DNA of 6,746 nt from Candidatus Cloacimonadota bacterium (GTDB taxonomy: Bacteria > Cloacimonadota > Cloacimonadia > Cloacimonadales > TCS61): positions 1 through 6,746 of the forward strand of contig DAOUUD010000095.1 in NCBI GenBank assembly GCA_030668345.1. The letters are read 5' to 3'. The notes beneath the pieces are model-generated. The model saw only the letters and a list, made by a program, of their open reading frames with translations, had not been told where the DNA came from and made no database searches. The number at the start of each line of letters is the position of its first letter. Position 1 is the stretch's first letter. Of the stretch, positions 1 through 6,252 are shown in pieces. The position numbers and the translations under genes are program-made.

Positions 1-1542
1 ATGGAAGAAGCTGTGAAGCAATTGAAGGATCGCCTTTCTTTAATTAAAAAAGGTGGTCCTGATCATATGCACGAAAAGCATAACAAACGCGGCAAACTTT
101 TTGTAAGGGATCGATTGCGATTACTTTTAGACCCGGATACACCATTCCTGGAATTAAGTCCTCTTGCTGCCTGGGATATGTATGAAAATCAACATCCTTC
201 TGCTGCCATAATCACCGGAATTGGAGTGGTGAAAAACCATGAAGTTATGGTCATTGCCCACGATGCAACAGTTAAGGGAGGAACCTATATTCCCGAAACT
301 ATTAAAAAACATCTTCGGGCACAGGAAATCGCTTTAGAAAATAGACTTCCCTGCATTTATCTTGTTGATTCGGGTGGAATTTTCTTACCTCTCCAAGTTG
401 GAACATTTCCTGATAAAGAACATTTTGGCAGGATTTTCTATAATCAAGCCCGGATGTCTGCAGAAAATATCCCTCAAATTTCTGTTGTAGTCGGATTCTG
501 CACTGCTGGTGGAGCATACCAACCAGCTATGAGTGATGAAGTTATTATTGCAAAGGGTTCCACAATTTATATTGGAGGACCACCTTTAGTTAAAGCAGCA
601 ACAGGAGAAGTTGTAACTGAAGAGGAACTCGGTGGTGCAGATGTTCATTGCCGAATTTCCGGAGTTGCAGACCATTATGCAGAAAGCGATGAACAAGCAA
701 TTGAGATCACACGAAATATTTTAGAAAATATAACTTCACCCCAGAAACATTCTTTAGAACGATTTCAACCTGAAGAACCTGCTTATGACCCGAAAGAACT
801 GTATGGAATAATACCAAAAGATCTAAAAAAATCCTTTGATATGAGAGAAGTAATTGCCCGAATTGTTGATGGCAGCGAATTTCATGAGTTTAAGGAATTA
901 TACGGTCAGACATTGATTTGCGGATTTGCAAGAATTATGGGGTATCCGATCGGAATCCTGGCAAATAATGGTGTTTTGTTTTCAGAATCCTCTCAAAAAG
1001 GTGCTCATTTTGTTTCTTTATGTTCTGTCAGAAAAATTCCTCTCTTATTCCTGCAAAATATTACAGGTTTCATTGTTGGAAAAAGGTATGAACATCAAGG
1101 AATTGCTAAAGATGGAGCAAAATTAGTTCATGCTGTGGCAAACGCTCAAGTTCCGAAATTTACAATTATCATCGGTGGTTCATATGGAGCAGGAAACTAC
1201 GGTATGTGTGGTCGTGCTTACGATCCTAGACTTCTCTGGATGTGGCCAACTTCAAAGATCTGTGTAATGGGCGGAGAGCAGGCTGCTGGTGTTCTAACAG
1301 ATGTTAAAGTCAGAGCGCTAACCAGGCAAGGTAAAAAACTTACCAAAGCAGAGATCGAAGAGATCAGGAAACCGATCCTCGAGAAATATGAGAATGAGTC
1401 GAGTATATATTATTCCACTGCAAGATTGTGGGATGATGGAATAATAGATCCTCTTGATACAAGAAATATTCTTGGATTGGCGATTTCAATGTCGCTCAAT
1501 GCATCCATTCCCGATCATAAATTTGGGGTGTTTCGTATGTAA
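1..1542 (+). CDS. liuB: Methylcrotonyl-CoA carboxylase carboxyltransferase (beta) subunit
   Basis: Biotin-dependent carboxyltransferase, which moves the carboxyl group from carboxybiotin to an acyl-CoA, most likely 3-methylcrotonyl-CoA in leucine breakdown; cytoplasmic. The 513-residue protein shows both crotonase-fold halves of the family. The N half has DATVKGGTY (88-96), HFGRIFYNQARMSA (141-154) and the glycine pair of GFCTAGGAY (165-173). The C half has FLQNITGF (350-357), GGSYGAGNYGM (392-402) and WMWP (413-416), ending in FGVFRM. The GGPPLVKAATGE (192-203) and GGADVHCRISGVADHYA (211-227) blocks match the MCC beta type better than propionyl-CoA or acetyl-CoA carboxylases. From memory, relatives run to about 535 residues, the difference being at the N terminus. 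The ATG is at base 1, so an upstream start outside the window cannot be excluded. Partner subunits are at 3383-5455. The stop codon abuts repeat family A directly. Substrate assignment is by motif resemblance and context. Confidence 0.93.
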   Translation: MEEAVKQLKDRLSLIKKGGPDHMHEKHNKRGKLFVRDRLRLLLDPDTPFLELSPLAAWDMYENQHPSAAIITGIGVVKNHEVMVIAHDATVKGGTYIPETIKKHLRAQEIALENRLPCIYLVDSGGIFLPLQVGTFPDKEHFGRIFYNQARMSAENIPQISVVVGFCTAGGAYQPAMSDEVIIAKGSTIYIGGPPLVKAATGEVVTEEELGGADVHCRISGVADHYAESDEQAIEITRNILENITSPQKHSLERFQPEEPAYDPKELYGIIPKDLKKSFDMREVIARIVDGSEFHEFKELYGQTLICGFARIMGYPIGILANNGVLFSESSQKGAHFVSLCSVRKIPLLFLQNITGFIVGKRYEHQGIAKDGAKLVHAVANAQVPKFTIIIGGSYGAGNYGMCGRAYDPRLLWMWPTSKICVMGGEQAAGVLTDVKVRALTRQGKKLTKAEIEEIRKPILEKYENESSIYYSTARLWDDGIIDPLDTRNILGLAISMSLNASIPDHKFGVFRM

Positions 1543-1640
1543 TTCATTGATGTAAACAGATGTCTATGATGCAAACAGAGAAGGAATAAAAAAGGTAGAA
1601 TCATTGATGAATACTGATAAATGCTGATGAAAACAGATGA
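1543..1640. repeat. Family A repeat, left side of GxxExxY unit 1
   Basis: Begins at the base after the carboxyltransferase stop codon. Contains degenerate ~20-nt units: CATTGATGTAAACAG (1545-1559), ATGATGCAAACAGAG (1566-1580), TCATTGATGAATACTGATAA (1601-1620) and ATGCTGATGAAAACAGATGA (1621-1640). Two segments have inverted partners beyond the GxxExxY gene: 1543-1561 with 2088-2106 (17/19 matches) and 1601-1620 with 2065-2084 (19/20). The 16-mer at 1544-1559 also recurs exactly, inverted, at 6461-6476. The last unit runs up to the likely ribosome binding site of the gene at 1650. Confidence 0.8.
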
Positions 1641-1649
1641 GGGATTCAA

Positions 1650-2042
1650 ATGATAAAATATTTATTCAGTGAACTAACAGAAAATATTATCGGTTTATGT
1701 ATGGAAGTGCATAATACTCTTGGACCGGGATTTCCAGAAAAGGTATATAATAATGCTTTGAAAATACTTTTTCCTAAGAATAATTTTGATATTGAATCAG
1801 AAAAAGAATTCAATGTAATCTATCTTAATGAAATAGTTGGTAAATTCAGAGTTGATTTTATTATAAACAAAAAGATTATATTAGAAATAAAAGCAGTAAC
1901 TGGAGATTTACCAGGTGTATTTAAAGCTCAAATTATATCATATCTCAAAGCATCAGGTCTTGAAGTTGGAGTTTTAGTCAATTTCGGAAATGAAAAACTA
2001 AATTTTAAACGCTTTGCCAGATATAAGAATTTTGAGAAATAG
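1650..2042 (+). CDS. GxxExxY family protein no. 1 (PD-(D/E)XK nuclease-like)
   Basis: Small 130-residue protein of the GxxExxY family (PDDEXK_3-like), often present in several copies per genome and without a firmly established role. The signature is GFPEKVY (27-33) after a MEVHNTLGPG segment (18-27). A nuclease-like core follows: Asp69 in FRVDF and Glu79-x-Lys81 in ILEIKAV, then QIISYLKASG (94-103), where Gln94 takes the place of the usual motif-IV glutamine/lysine. This pattern would allow metal-dependent nuclease activity, which is an inference. There is no signal peptide or membrane segment. The start is supported by TGAGGG at 1638-1643, six bases ahead, at the edge of a repeat unit. It is homologous to the protein at 2942-3367, but the two are clearly diverged. 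It has no evident link to acyl-CoA metabolism, and its setting inside inverted repeats suggests an inserted passenger gene. Confidence 0.85.
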   Translation: MIKYLFSELTENIIGLCMEVHNTLGPGFPEKVYNNALKILFPKNNFDIESEKEFNVIYLNEIVGKFRVDFIINKKIILEIKAVTGDLPGVFKAQIISYLKASGLEVGVLVNFGNEKLNFKRFARYKNFEK

Positions 2043-2064
2043 CACTATGAAATTAAATTCATTG

Positions 2065-2106
2065 TTATCAGTCTTCATCAATGAAAAATCAGTTTAAATC
2101 AATGAA
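2065..2106. repeat. Family A repeat, right side of GxxExxY unit 1
   Basis: Two inverted-orientation family A units lie back to back. TTATCAGTCTTCATCAATGA (2065-2084) pairs with 1601-1620 at 19 of 20 bases, and ATCAGTTTAAATCAATGAA (2088-2106) pairs with 1543-1561 at 17 of 19. The repeat ends just before AGGTG (2111-2115), the ribosome binding site of the next gene. Confidence 0.8.
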
Positions 2107-2119
2107 AAAAAGGTGAAAA

Positions 2120-2908
2120 ATGGAAAAAAAATTTGAAACAATCTCTTTTGAACAAAAAGATAAAGTTGCTTATGTTACTCTTAATCGTCCTGAAATCCAT
2201 AATGCCTTTAATGATATAATGATCTCCGAACTAACTAAAGTTTTTGATTATTTGAAAGATCAGGGAGATGTTCGGGTTATAATTCTAACGGGAAAAGGAA
2301 AATCATTCTGTGCCGGTGCAGATCTAAAATGGATGAAGAAAATGAAAGATTTTTCTTATGAAGAGAATTTAGAAGATTCACTCGCTCTTTCTAAAATGTT
2401 CTATAAAATGTATTCAATAAAAAAACCGACGATCTGTCTAGTAAATGGAGCAGCAATCGGAGGAGGAACCGGATTAGTTGCAGTTTGTGATATTGCGATA
2501 GCAGCAACTCACGCAAAATTCAGTTTCAGTGAAGTTAAGTTAGGATTGGTTCCTGCTTGCATTTCCCCGTATGTTGTAAAAAAATGTGGTGAAGGTCGTT
2601 GCAGGGAATTCTTCCTGACAGGAGAAAGATTAACAGCAGAAAAAGCCTGTAATGCTGGACTTATTAACTTTGTCATTCCATTAGAAGAAATAGAAGAATT
2701 TGCGGAAAGTATTACAAAACAGCTAATTACAAGCGGACCGGAAGCTATTGGAATGTGCAAAGATTTGTTAAGCAAAGTTCCAGAAATGTCTCTAAAGGAA
2801 GCAGGTAAATATACGGCGGAAGTTATATCAAAAATGCGAATTTCCAACGAAGGTCAGGAAGGCATGAATGCCTTCTTTGATAAACGAAAACCAAAATGGG
2901 CGAAATAG
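2120..2908 (+). CDS. liuC: Methylglutaconyl-CoA hydratase-like crotonase
   Basis: Crotonase-superfamily enzyme of 262 residues, the usual length. It probably hydrates 3-methylglutaconyl-CoA, the product of the carboxylase in this cluster, to HMG-CoA. Visible family features are LNRPEIHNAF (21-30), the acyl-CoA-binding/oxyanion segment FCAGADLKWM (63-72), the second oxyanion segment NGAAIGGGTGL (109-119), SEVKLGLVPACISPYVV (137-153) and the C-terminal FFDKRKPKW (252-260). Glu138 is present, equivalent to Glu164 of rat mitochondrial enoyl-CoA hydratase. The first catalytic glutamate (rat Glu144) is replaced by Gly118. As I recall bacterial LiuC sequences, they also have GGG-x-G-L here and the same LGL-P-A-ISPYVV block, so this supports LiuC over a generic hydratase. 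AGGTG (2111-2115) lies four bases before the ATG. The flanking junctions hold GxxExxY genes, but the catabolic context (carboxylase subunits on both sides) is clear. Confidence 0.85.
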   Translation: MEKKFETISFEQKDKVAYVTLNRPEIHNAFNDIMISELTKVFDYLKDQGDVRVIILTGKGKSFCAGADLKWMKKMKDFSYEENLEDSLALSKMFYKMYSIKKPTICLVNGAAIGGGTGLVAVCDIAIAATHAKFSFSEVKLGLVPACISPYVVKKCGEGRCREFFLTGERLTAEKACNAGLINFVIPLEEIEEFAESITKQLITSGPEAIGMCKDLLSKVPEMSLKEAGKYTAEVISKMRISNEGQEGMNAFFDKRKPKWAK

Positions 2909-2910
2909 TA

Positions 2911-2941
2911 ATTTACCGCAGAGGTCGGAGAGGTCGCAGAG
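2911..2941 (+). repeat. Family B inverted repeat, left arm
   Basis: 31 bases starting ATTTACCGCAGAGG, with internal 9-nt periodicity (GAGGTCGGA then GAGGTCGCA). It pairs with 3339-3369 in inverted orientation at 26 of 31 positions, including 14 consecutive exact matches (2911-2924 with 3356-3369). It is about 58% GC, clearly richer than the surrounding coding DNA. It starts two bases after the hydratase stop codon and ends at the base before the GxxExxY start codon, so it supplies the only plausible ribosome binding site (GGAGAGG, 2927-2933). Confidence 0.88.
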
Positions 2942-3367
2942 ATGAATGAAGGTGAAAGATTAAATCAAATTACGGAAAACATTATTGGAATTGCCATTGA
3001 AGTCCATCGAGCATTGGGTCCGGGACTTCTTGAATCTGCTTATGAAACTTGTATGTTTTATGATTTGAGACAAACAGATATGAAAGTTAAACACCAAAAA
3101 CATCTTCCGATTCTCTACAAAGGAATTAAACTTGATTGTTCTTATCGTTTGGATTTCTTTGTTGAAGATTCTGTTATTGTTGAACTTAAATCTGTCGAAA
3201 AATTGCTTCCAATCCATAAATCACAATTATTATCTTATTTAAAAATTTCTGGTTGTAAAGTCGGTTTATTGATAAATTTCAATGTTAATATGCTAAAGAA
3301 GGGCGGAATTAAAAGAGTTGTGAATAATTTTCCTGATTCTCCGCGCTCTCCCCGTCCTCTGCGGTAA
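2942..3367 (+). CDS. GxxExxY family protein no. 2 (PD-(D/E)XK nuclease-like)
   Basis: 141-residue member of the GxxExxY family, biological role not established. The segment IEVHRALGPG (19-28) leads into the signature GLLESAY (28-34). Asp71 in YRLDFF and Glu81-x-Lys83 in VELKSV form a PD-(D/E)XK-like core, followed by QLLSYLKISG (95-104) and VGLLINF (107-113). The body matches the protein at 1650-2042 along its length, with many substitutions, so this is not a recent duplicate. The last nine residues, SPRSPRPLR (133-141), extend beyond the conserved body and are encoded by the inverted-repeat arm, as is the stop codon. The start has the repeat's GGAGAGG (2927-2933) upstream. Nuclease function is inferred from the motif residues only, and no functional tie to the carboxylase is apparent. 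Confidence 0.87.
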   Translation: MNEGERLNQITENIIGIAIEVHRALGPGLLESAYETCMFYDLRQTDMKVKHQKHLPILYKGIKLDCSYRLDFFVEDSVIVELKSVEKLLPIHKSQLLSYLKISGCKVGLLINFNVNMLKKGGIKRVVNNFPDSPRSPRPLR

Positions 3368-3369
3368 AT
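3339..3369 (-). repeat. Family B inverted repeat, right arm
   Basis: Inverted partner of 2911-2941 (26/31 matches; exact over 3356-3369, CCTCTGCGGTAAAT). It overlaps the 3' end of the GxxExxY gene, encoding its C-terminal SPRSPRPLR tail, and its TAA (3365-3367) is the stop codon. It ends 13 bases before the biotin carboxylase ATG. Confidence 0.88.
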
Positions 3370-3382
3370 AAAGAAGATAATT

Positions 3383-4885
3383 ATGTTTAAGAAAATATTA
3401 ATAGCAAATAGAGGAGAAATTGCCATCCGAGTTGCGAAAGCGTGTAAGGAACTTGGAATTTCCACTGTTGGAGTTTACTCGACGATAGATAAAAAATCAC
3501 TTCATCTTCGTTTTATGGATGAAACTGTCTGGATCGGTGATTCTCCGGCAATTTCCAGTTATTTAAATATCGAAGCTATTCTGGAAGCTGCGAAGAAAAC
3601 CAAAGCAGAAGCCATCCATCCTGGATATGGCTTCTTAGCTGAAAATGAAAAATTTGCCAAAGCCTGCGAAGATGCTGGGATCAGTTTTATAGGTCCTAGT
3701 TCAAAAGCATTATCTTTAGTCGGAGACAAAGTTGCTTCACGCAATACCGTAAAAAAAGTAGGCGTTCCCATCATTCCCGGTATGCACATGACCAGCACTG
3801 ATATTTCTTTATTCAAAAAAACAGCAGAAGAAACTGGATATCCAGTTATGATCAAAGCTTCCATGGGTGGTGGTGGAAAGGGAATGCGAGTTGTTGATAA
3901 TGAAAAAGATTTGGAAAAAAGTATCGCTATCAGTCAAAGAGAAGCATTAAGTTCATTTGGTGATGATTCTATTTATTTAGAAAAATACATCGAGGAACCG
4001 CGTCATATAGAGTTTCAGGTTTTAAGGGATAATTATGGAAATTGCGTTCATCTTTTTGAGCGGGAATGCTCCATCCAAAGACGGCATCAGAAGATCATTG
4101 AAGAAACTCCATCTCCAGCTTTGAATGATGAATTAAGAATTGAAATGGGAGAAGCAGCAAAAAAAGTCATCGAGGCTTCTGATTATACAACTGCCGGAAC
4201 TGTTGAATTCCTCCTGGATAAAAATAAAAAGTTCTATTTCCTGGAAGTTAATGCGCGAATTCAGGTAGAACATCCGATAACTGAAATGGTTACTGGGATT
4301 GACCTCGTTAGACAGCAGATATTAATTGCTTCTGGTAAGAAACTCCAACTTTCTCAAGATCAGATAAAGCAGAATGGACACGCCATTGAAACCCGGATTT
4401 ATGCTGAAGACCCTGATAATAATTTTATTCCCTCTCCGGGGAAAATCCTGTTCTTATCCGAACCCAACGGACCCGGAATAAGGGTTGATTCTGGTATCTA
4501 TCAAGGTTGTGATATCCCTCCTCACTACGATCCCATTCTTTCAAAATTAATTGTCTGGTCGGAAAACAGAAATATGTCGATTGTCAGAATCTCTGAAAAT
4601 TTAAAAATGTACATTATTTTAGGAATAAAAACCAATATCGGATATCTAAAACGAATCATCGATTCTAAAAACTTTGCCAGTGGTGATTATGACACTCACT
4701 TTATTGATGAGCATAAAGAGTCACTTCTTCCAAAACAGGAAAAATTAAATATTGCTTTAATAGCTGGCGCGTTAAATAAATCTTTAGGAATAAACAAAAG
4801 AGCAAAGGAATATGGTTCACAATATTCTCAAATGACAACCCCCTGGCAGGAAATTGGAAAATGGGAGATATGTTCATTGAGTTAA
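3383..4885 (+). CDS. Biotin carboxylase subunit of MCC-type acyl-CoA carboxylase
   Basis: ATP-grasp biotin carboxylase: ATP and bicarbonate carboxylate biotin on the carrier protein encoded next. The order is typical: N-terminal domain KKILIANRGEIAIR (3-16) and HPGYGFLAEN (79-88); ATP-grasp glycine loop KASMGGGGKGMR (158-169); RECSIQRRHQKIIEE (227-241, Lys237); Glu275, Glu288 and Asn290; catalytic Arg292 in NARIQVEHPITEM; then the C-terminal domain with ETRIYAEDP (336-344) and YDPILSKLI (382-390). At 500 residues it is longer than a stand-alone biotin carboxylase of about 450. The extra tail, including TTPWQEIGKW (485-494), resembles the part of a fused MCC alpha subunit just before its BT domain. 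The final CSLS and the TAA stop (4883-4885) lie in a family A repeat, suggesting truncation of an ancestral fused gene. The ribosome binding site is weak (AGAAG, 3372-3376). Confidence 0.93.
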   Translation: MFKKILIANRGEIAIRVAKACKELGISTVGVYSTIDKKSLHLRFMDETVWIGDSPAISSYLNIEAILEAAKKTKAEAIHPGYGFLAENEKFAKACEDAGISFIGPSSKALSLVGDKVASRNTVKKVGVPIIPGMHMTSTDISLFKKTAEETGYPVMIKASMGGGGKGMRVVDNEKDLEKSIAISQREALSSFGDDSIYLEKYIEEPRHIEFQVLRDNYGNCVHLFERECSIQRRHQKIIEETPSPALNDELRIEMGEAAKKVIEASDYTTAGTVEFLLDKNKKFYFLEVNARIQVEHPITEMVTGIDLVRQQILIASGKKLQLSQDQIKQNGHAIETRIYAEDPDNNFIPSPGKILFLSEPNGPGIRVDSGIYQGCDIPPHYDPILSKLIVWSENRNMSIVRISENLKMYIILGIKTNIGYLKRIIDSKNFASGDYDTHFIDEHKESLLPKQEKLNIALIAGALNKSLGINKRAKEYGSQYSQMTTPWQEIGKWEICSLS

Positions 4886-4949
4886 ACTGAATAATTGAGA
4901 TAGACTGAAAAAAAAATTTATTTATTATGTTTTCTCTGTTTATCTCAAT
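4875..4949. repeat. Family A repeat hairpin between the two MCC alpha parts
   Basis: Two forward units (4875-4890, CATTGAGTTAAACTGA; 4894-4913, ATTGAGATAGACTGAAAAAA) are followed by one inverted unit (4930-4949). The second forward unit pairs with the inverted unit at 17 of 20 positions plus one G-U pair, with a 16-base AT-rich loop, so a transcript could fold into a hairpin here. The first unit overlaps the end of the biotin carboxylase gene and contains its stop codon. The element has no cargo gene. The ribosome binding site AAGGA (4953-4957) of the carrier gene follows directly. Confidence 0.8.
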
Positions 4950-4963
4950 AATAAGGAATTTTT

Positions 4964-5455
4964 ATGAATTATAAGTTTAATTTTTTAGAAAAGACTCATA
5001 AGATCAATCTAGAAAAAGCAGATGATCTTTTCAAAGTCATTATAAATGATAAACAGGAATATACTATTACGGATGTTGAAGTTGAATCTAATCTGATCTC
5101 ATTCAAAGCTGACGATAAAACCTATAATATCTATTGTTTCTCTGATAAAGATAAAACTCATCTTTCAATTGATGAAGAAAATTATACCCTGGAATTAGAA
5201 AAAGACATAACTACAAAAGCTAAGACAGGCAAACAACAAAAAGGGAATAGTGTTTTTCCCCCTATGCCGGGATTATTAGTTAAAGTCCCGGTTTCAGTGG
5301 GTGATAAAGTAAAATCCGGAACTACACTTGCCATCGTGGAAGCAATGAAAATGCAAAATGAACTTCCTTCTCCCAGAGATGGGATCGTGAAAAAAATCAA
5401 TGGAAAAGAAGGAGAACAGGTTGACGCTTTGCAGGTGATTGTGGAATTAGAATAA
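4964..5455 (+). CDS. Biotin carboxyl carrier subunit with BT-like N-terminal region
   Basis: 163-residue carrier that holds the biotin shuttled between the biotin carboxylase and the carboxyltransferase. The C-terminal biotinyl domain (about 95-163) has PPMPGLLVKV (99-108), VGDKVKSGTTLAIVEAMKM (112-130) with the biotin-accepting Lys129, then LPSPRDGIV (134-142) and EGEQV (149-153). Residues 1-80 are short beta-prone stretches, and a Lys/Gln-rich linker (83-95) follows. This is consistent with the BT domain that docks biotin carboxylase to the beta subunit in MCC/PCC alpha chains. Added to the upstream protein, the total of 663 residues is about that of a fused MCC alpha subunit. Translation is separate, from AAGGA (4953-4957) seven bases before the ATG. 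The gene is followed 20 bases later by a crotonase, the only enzyme-gene junction here without repeats. Confidence 0.9.
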   Translation: MNYKFNFLEKTHKINLEKADDLFKVIINDKQEYTITDVEVESNLISFKADDKTYNIYCFSDKDKTHLSIDEENYTLELEKDITTKAKTGKQQKGNSVFPPMPGLLVKVPVSVGDKVKSGTTLAIVEAMKMQNELPSPRDGIVKKINGKEGEQVDALQVIVELE

Positions 5456-5475
5456 AAATTATAAATGGGGGAAAA

Positions 5476-6252
5476 ATGAATTATAAATACCTAATTGTTG
5501 AACAAAAAGAAAAAATCGGTTACATTAAATTCAACCGTCCTGAAGTTCTCAATGCAGTGAATATTGAGACGGTTCTGGAAGTAGAAAAAGCGATGCAGGA
5601 TTTTAACAACAACAAAAACATTCTTGTGATAATCATCACAGGTGAAGGAAAAGCATTCGTTGCCGGTTCGGATATTTCCCGACTTGCAAAGATGAATTCA
5701 CTCGAAGCGCGTGAATACAGTCGTGTAGGACAGCGGGTTCTATCTTTTATAGAAAATATGGAAAAACCGGTTATTGCTGCTATTAACGGTTTTGCTCTTG
5801 GTTCAGGATGCGAAATTGCTATGGCATGTGATATTCGGATCGCATCGGAAAAAGCTAAACTGGGTCAACCGGAAGTGAAACTCGGAATTATTCCCGGACA
5901 CGCAGGTTCACAAAGACTTCCCAGATTAGTTGGAATCGGAAAAGCAAAAGAACTTATTTTTACAGGAGATATCATCGATGCAAATGAAGCAATGAGGATC
6001 GGTTTAGTGAATCAAGTTGTAAGTCCAGAAACTTTGATGGAAGAAGTAGAAAATATGGCTAAAAAAATCATTGCCGTTGGACCCACAGCGATTCGGATTG
6101 CAAAAACCGTAATAAATCGCGGAATAGATACAAATCTTACAACAGCAAATTCTTATGAAATGGAAGCCTTCAGTATGTTATTCTCAACCGACGAGGCAAA
6201 AGAAGGAATGAAAGCATTTATAGAAAAGAGAAAACCGGAATGGAATCATTGA
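5476..6252 (+). CDS. Enoyl-CoA hydratase (crotonase family)
   Basis: 258-residue crotonase, full length, expected to hydrate trans-2-enoyl-CoA (for example crotonyl-CoA) to the 3-hydroxyacyl-CoA used by the dehydrogenase encoded downstream. It has FNRPEVLNAV (19-28), the oxyanion segment FVAGSDI (61-67), NGFALGSGCEIAMACDIRIA (104-123), GQPEVKLGIIPGHAGSQRLP (130-149) and the C-terminal FIEKRKPEW (248-256). Both catalytic glutamates are present, Glu113 and Glu133 (rat Glu144 and Glu164), unlike the LiuC-like enzyme at 2120-2908. Small departures from consensus are AGSD for AGAD, GSGCE for GGGCE and GHAGSQ for GFGGTQ. The ribosome binding site GGGGG (5467-5471) is followed by ATG. The final His codon and TGA stop form the start of a family A repeat. 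The exact chain-length preference cannot be read from sequence. Confidence 0.92.
   Translation: MNYKYLIVEQKEKIGYIKFNRPEVLNAVNIETVLEVEKAMQDFNNNKNILVIIITGEGKAFVAGSDISRLAKMNSLEAREYSRVGQRVLSFIENMEKPVIAAINGFALGSGCEIAMACDIRIASEKAKLGQPEVKLGIIPGHAGSQRLPRLVGIGKAKELIFTGDIIDANEAMRIGLVNQVVSPETLMEEVENMAKKIIAVGPTAIRIAKTVINRGIDTNLTTANSYEMEAFSMLFSTDEAKEGMKAFIEKRKPEWNH

Larger units (their letters stand above)
1543..2106 (+). mobile_element. Putative repeat-bounded unit carrying GxxExxY gene 1
   Basis: Two nested imperfect inverted repeats (1543-1561/2088-2106 outside, 1601-1620/2065-2084 inside) enclose one small gene. The unit fills the whole gap between the carboxyltransferase stop codon and the ribosome binding site of the next enzyme gene. 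No transposase and no clear target-site duplication are visible, so movement is an inference from the symmetric ends and from other family A copies in this window. It could instead be a static repeat cluster in which the gene happens to lie. Confidence 0.45.
2911..3369 (+). mobile_element. Putative repeat-bounded unit carrying GxxExxY gene 2
   Basis: A 459-base segment with 31-base imperfect terminal inverted repeats (26/31) encloses a single gene that fills it almost exactly: the start codon follows the left arm and the stop codon lies within the right arm. It sits between the hydratase stop codon and the biotin carboxylase start codon. No transposase and no obvious target-site duplication are seen. 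A compact non-autonomous element is the simplest reading, but mobility is inferred from structure alone. Confidence 0.5.

Noticed and set aside
1..1542. Propionyl-CoA or acetyl-CoA carboxylase beta subunit
   Set aside because: The HFGRIFYNQARMSA, GGPPLVKAATGE and WMWP blocks fit the methylcrotonyl type, and a LiuC-like hydratase lies in the same cluster; geranyl-CoA carboxylase is less likely but not strictly excluded.
2509..2847. Reverse-strand 112-codon open frame
   Set aside because: It lies wholly within the LiuC-like gene in antisense and shows no domain features; a shadow of the real coding frame.
2911..3369. Classical insertion sequence
   Set aside because: Inverted ends are present, but the only enclosed gene is a GxxExxY protein with no transposase motif, and no target-site duplication is evident at the ends.
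2960..3465. Two reverse-strand open frames across GxxExxY gene 2 and the start of the biotin carboxylase
   Set aside because: Antisense to conserved family sequence on the + strand. The RRGRGERGES stretch is only the family B repeat read backwards.
3559..3864. Reverse-strand 101-codon open frame
   Set aside because: Antisense to conserved biotin carboxylase sequence, including HPGYGFLAEN; a coding shadow.
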